Source of the DNA: Clostridiales bacterium
GTDB lineage: Bacteria > Bacillota > Clostridia > Tissierellales > Dethiosulfatibacteraceae
Direction: 5' to 3'
Assembly (NCBI GenBank): GCA_003539375.1
Contig: DPPH01000132.1
Coordinates: forward strand, 1 to 8,029
DNA length: 8,029 nt
Shown here: in pieces, positions 6,143-8,029 of the stretch
Numbering within the stretch: the first letter of the stretch is position 1
Layout: each line of letters begins with the position of its first letter
Position numbers and translations under genes: made by a program
The notes under the pieces: model-generated
Database searches by the model: none
Told to the model about the DNA's origin: nothing
The model's input: only the letters and a program-made list of their open reading frames with translations

Positions 6143-7837
6143 TTACATTTTCTCAGGTGTTTCAATTCCTAATAGATTTAATCCGGTTTTTATTACTTTA
6201 TTTACTCCTAGGGTAATAAGTAATCTTGCTTTTTTCAATTCTTCTTCCTCTTTTAAAATAGGGCATTTATTGTAAAACCTATTGTACTTTTGTGCTAGAT
6301 CTACTATGTAACGAGTGATATAAAAGGGTTCATATTTAAACATGGCATCTTCAATTACATTTGAAAAATCATAAAGAGCTTTTGTGATTTCGAATTCAAT
6401 ATCTTCTTTTAACAAAGTGTAATCCACTTTATCATCTATGTCTATTTTCGCCTTGTTTATTATGCTGCATGTACGCGCATAAGTGTACTGCACGTAGGGT
6501 CCTGTTTCACCTTCAAAGCTTAGAGTTTTGTTCCATGAAAATGTATAATCTTTTATTCTGTTATTATAAAGTTCTTGGAATACAACTGCTCCTACTCCTA
6601 CCTTTTTAGCCACTTCATCTTTATTTTCTAGATCTGGATTTCTTTCTTCTATTATTTCTTTAGTTTTTTCTACAGCTTTGGTTAACACATCTTCTAAAAA
6701 AACTACTCTTCCTTTTCTTGTAGATAAGGTGCCTTCTTCTAAACTTACCATTCCGAAAGGTACGTGAACACAATCCTTAGCCCAGTCATAACCCATTAAT
6801 TCCACTATTTTTATCCACTGTTGAAAGTGAAGGTTTTGTTGAGATGCAACTACATAAATATTTTTGTAAAAGTCATATGTTTCTTTTCTATAAATAGAAG
6901 CAGCAATGTCTCTTGTTATGTAGAGGGTTGAACCATCACTCTTTTTAATTAAAGGAGACGGCATATCGTATTCTTCTAAATCTACTATTTCTGCTCCTTC
7001 AGAGCTTTTGAGAAGATTCTTTTCTTCAAGTTCATTTATAACTCTCTCCATTTTATCTGAGTAGAAGCTTTCTCCAGCGTAGGAATCGAATTTTATATTA
7101 AGCATTTCATATACCCTGTTAAATTCTTTGAGACTAACATCTTTGAACCACTGCCACAGAGATTTAGCTTCTTCATCTCCCTGTTCTAATTTTTTAAACC
7201 ATTCTCTAGCTTCATCATTTAGTTCTGGCTTTTCTTCAGCTTCTTTATTAAATCTAATGTAAAGCTTAAGAAGTTCTTTTATCGGGTTTTTTTCTATAGT
7301 TTCCCTATTTCCCCATTTTTTATATGCAGAAATAAGCATGCCAAATTGTGTACCGTAATCGCCAAGATGGTTTATAGCTATAGTATTAAATCCCATAAAA
7401 TCATATATGTTATTAATTGCATTACCAATTACTGTAGTTCTTATATGTCCTATATGAAAAGGTTTAGCAATATTAGGAGAAGAAAATTCTACTATCACAT
7501 TTCTATCTTTTCCTATATCTTTCTTACCGTAATTATCATTTTTATAAGTTTCTTTTAAAACATCTTTATTGAATTCAGTTCTGTTTAAATAAAAATTTAA
7601 ATATGGTCCGTTGTTTACTACCTTTTCGAAATTATTGCTTAAGTTTATATTTTCAGAGAGTTCCTTAGCTATTAATGCCGGATTTTTCTTAAATGTCTTT
7701 GCTAAAATAAAACATGGAAAAGCATAATCACCCATCTCCATTTCCGGTGGTATCTCTATAACTTCATATATTTTTTCCTTTTCGAGTTGAACTTTTTCTG
7801 ATATCAATTCCGCTACGGAATTTTTATAGTCTATCAT
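6143..7837 (-). CDS. argS: Arginyl-tRNA synthetase
   Basis: A 564-residue class I aminoacyl-tRNA synthetase that charges tRNA-Arg with arginine in the cytoplasm, using ATP. The N-terminal part (about 1-90) is the ArgRS-specific tRNA-contacting domain. The catalytic domain starts at VEFSSPNIAKPFHIGHIR (116-133), with the HIGH motif at 128-131. INHLGDYGTQFG (155-166) and ITRDIAA (307-313) are further family signatures. LSTRKGRVV (371-379) takes the place of the KMSKS loop, as is common in bacterial ArgRS. GETGPYVQYTYAR (443-455) leads into the anticodon-binding helical domain, and the protein ends with the usual LLGIETPEKM. The length is normal for the family and nothing is missing. GGAGG lies 7 bases before the ATG. 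The gene is 51 bases behind the DUF523-like gene and has a likely promoter of its own. The leader is far too short for a T-box. Confidence 0.98.
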   Translation of the reverse strand: MIDYKNSVAELISEKVQLEKEKIYEVIEIPPEMEMGDYAFPCFILAKTFKKNPALIAKELSENINLSNNFEKVVNNGPYLNFYLNRTEFNKDVLKETYKNDNYGKKDIGKDRNVIVEFSSPNIAKPFHIGHIRTTVIGNAINNIYDFMGFNTIAINHLGDYGTQFGMLISAYKKWGNRETIEKNPIKELLKLYIRFNKEAEEKPELNDEAREWFKKLEQGDEEAKSLWQWFKDVSLKEFNRVYEMLNIKFDSYAGESFYSDKMERVINELEEKNLLKSSEGAEIVDLEEYDMPSPLIKKSDGSTLYITRDIAASIYRKETYDFYKNIYVVASQQNLHFQQWIKIVELMGYDWAKDCVHVPFGMVSLEEGTLSTRKGRVVFLEDVLTKAVEKTKEIIEERNPDLENKDEVAKKVGVGAVVFQELYNNRIKDYTFSWNKTLSFEGETGPYVQYTYARTCSIINKAKIDIDDKVDYTLLKEDIEFEITKALYDFSNVIEDAMFKYEPFYITRYIVDLAQKYNRFYNKCPILKEEEELKKARLLITLGVNKVIKTGLNLLGIETPEKM

Positions 7838-7868
7838 TAATTAACCTCCATTGATTTTACTATATCTG

Positions 7869-7897
7869 ATATTAGCACATAGTGATTTTTATTTCAA
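7869..7897 (-). promoter_or_regulatory. Likely argS promoter with extended -10
   Basis: TTGAAA (7897-7892), 17 bases, then TAATAT (7874-7869), preceded by TGC that gives an extended -10 element. The -35 box covers the last two sense codons of the DUF523-like gene. Transcription would start near 7862, about 25 bases before the argS ATG. No terminator is seen between the two genes, so read-through from upstream is also possible. Confidence 0.65.
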
Positions 7898-8029
7898 TTT
7901 TTCTATATAATTTATTTCGTTGTAAACTTTAATATTATTAGATTTTAAAAGGGAAGCAGTGATTCCTTCTCCATCTATGAGTTTTCCAGTAAAACTACCA
8001 TCGTATATTTTAAAACTACCGCAGGAAGG
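7889..8029 (-). CDS. DUF523 family protein, C-terminal fragment (5' part outside window)
   Basis: Only the last 46 codons are present, in frame from the right window edge to a TAA at 7891-7889. The peptide begins PSCGSFKIYDGSFTGKLIDG and continues EGITASLLKSNNIKVY. The pattern SPSCG-x-x-IYDG-x-F-x-GKL-x-x-G-x-G-x-TA-x-LL-x-x-N-x-I-x-V is the C-terminal signature of the DUF523 (COG1683) family, small cysteine-containing proteins of unknown function that often occur alone or fused to DUF1722. The fragment ends shortly after the conserved block, as normal in the single-domain form. It is upstream of argS on the same strand, and the argS -35 box lies within its last codons. The family match rests on a short stretch but is distinctive; the function cannot be given. 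Confidence 0.85.
   Translation of the reverse strand, partial: PSCGSFKIYDGSFTGKLIDGEGITASLLKSNNIKVYNEINYIEKLK

Noticed and set aside
6115..6160. Terminator after argS (partial pairing of GAGAAAATG with CACTTTTTC)
   Set aside because: The stem has a mismatch and a wobble pair, is nearly all A-T, and no T run follows. It coincides with the end of argS and the consensus promoter.
6073..6165. Longer N-terminus of the transglycosylase from an ATG at 6165
   Set aside because: It would overlap argS, extend across the promoter, lack a ribosome site and bury the signal peptide behind 31 residues.
6715..6730. Missing KMSKS motif in the arginyl-tRNA synthetase as a sign of an unusual enzyme
   Set aside because: Many bacterial ArgRS enzymes have a changed motif at this place (here STRKG), and all other signatures are intact.
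7838..7888. A T-box or arginine-responsive leader before argS
   Set aside because: Only 51 bases separate the genes and the predicted leader is about 25 bases, much too short for a T-box, and no T-box sequence was seen.

Overview
The window is a low-GC stretch (roughly 30% GC by eye) in which every supported gene lies on the minus strand. It is therefore read from right to left. A cytoplasmic arginyl-tRNA synthetase, strong AGGAG-type ribosome sites, vegetative TTGACA/TATAAT promoters, and radical-SAM and GH18 proteins of a clostridial style all point to an anaerobic Gram-positive bacterium of the Bacillota (Clostridia or Tissierellia grade). The genus cannot be fixed from the sequence alone. 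The region looks like ordinary chromosome: I see no mobile element, CRISPR array, tRNA, rRNA or large repeat, and no gap without a gene longer than about 70 bases.

Layout, in the direction of transcription: (1) the last 46 codons of a DUF523-family protein at the right edge; (2) argS, with its own promoter whose -35 box sits inside the end of the DUF523 gene; (3) a secreted lytic transglycosylase behind a perfect-consensus promoter, ending in a Rho-independent terminator; (4) a four-gene operon that starts right at that terminator. The operon holds an unrecognised 291-residue protein (possibly a degenerate ADP-ribosylglycohydrolase-like fold), a B12-binding-domain radical SAM protein of the DUF4080 type, a TPR-repeat protein, and a membrane-anchored GH18 glycosidase that runs off the left edge only a few residues before its likely end.

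The operon genes are packed tightly (gaps of 4 and 10 bases and one 8-base overlap), so they are probably co-transcribed, but their joint function is not evident. Two neighbouring transcription units encode extracytoplasmic sugar-polymer enzymes (the GH23-type transglycosylase and the GH18 protein), which suggests a loose cell-envelope theme.

The most interesting regulatory detail is the junction at 5299-5357. A TTGATA-17-TATAAT promoter overlaps the stop codon and terminator of the transglycosylase gene. Transcripts that start there would lack most of the 5' arm of the terminator hairpin, so the same DNA can stop upstream transcription while letting the operon's own transcription through. 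I found no clear new biological system; the most open biology is the unexplained operon of genes 4413-5288 to 1-1532.
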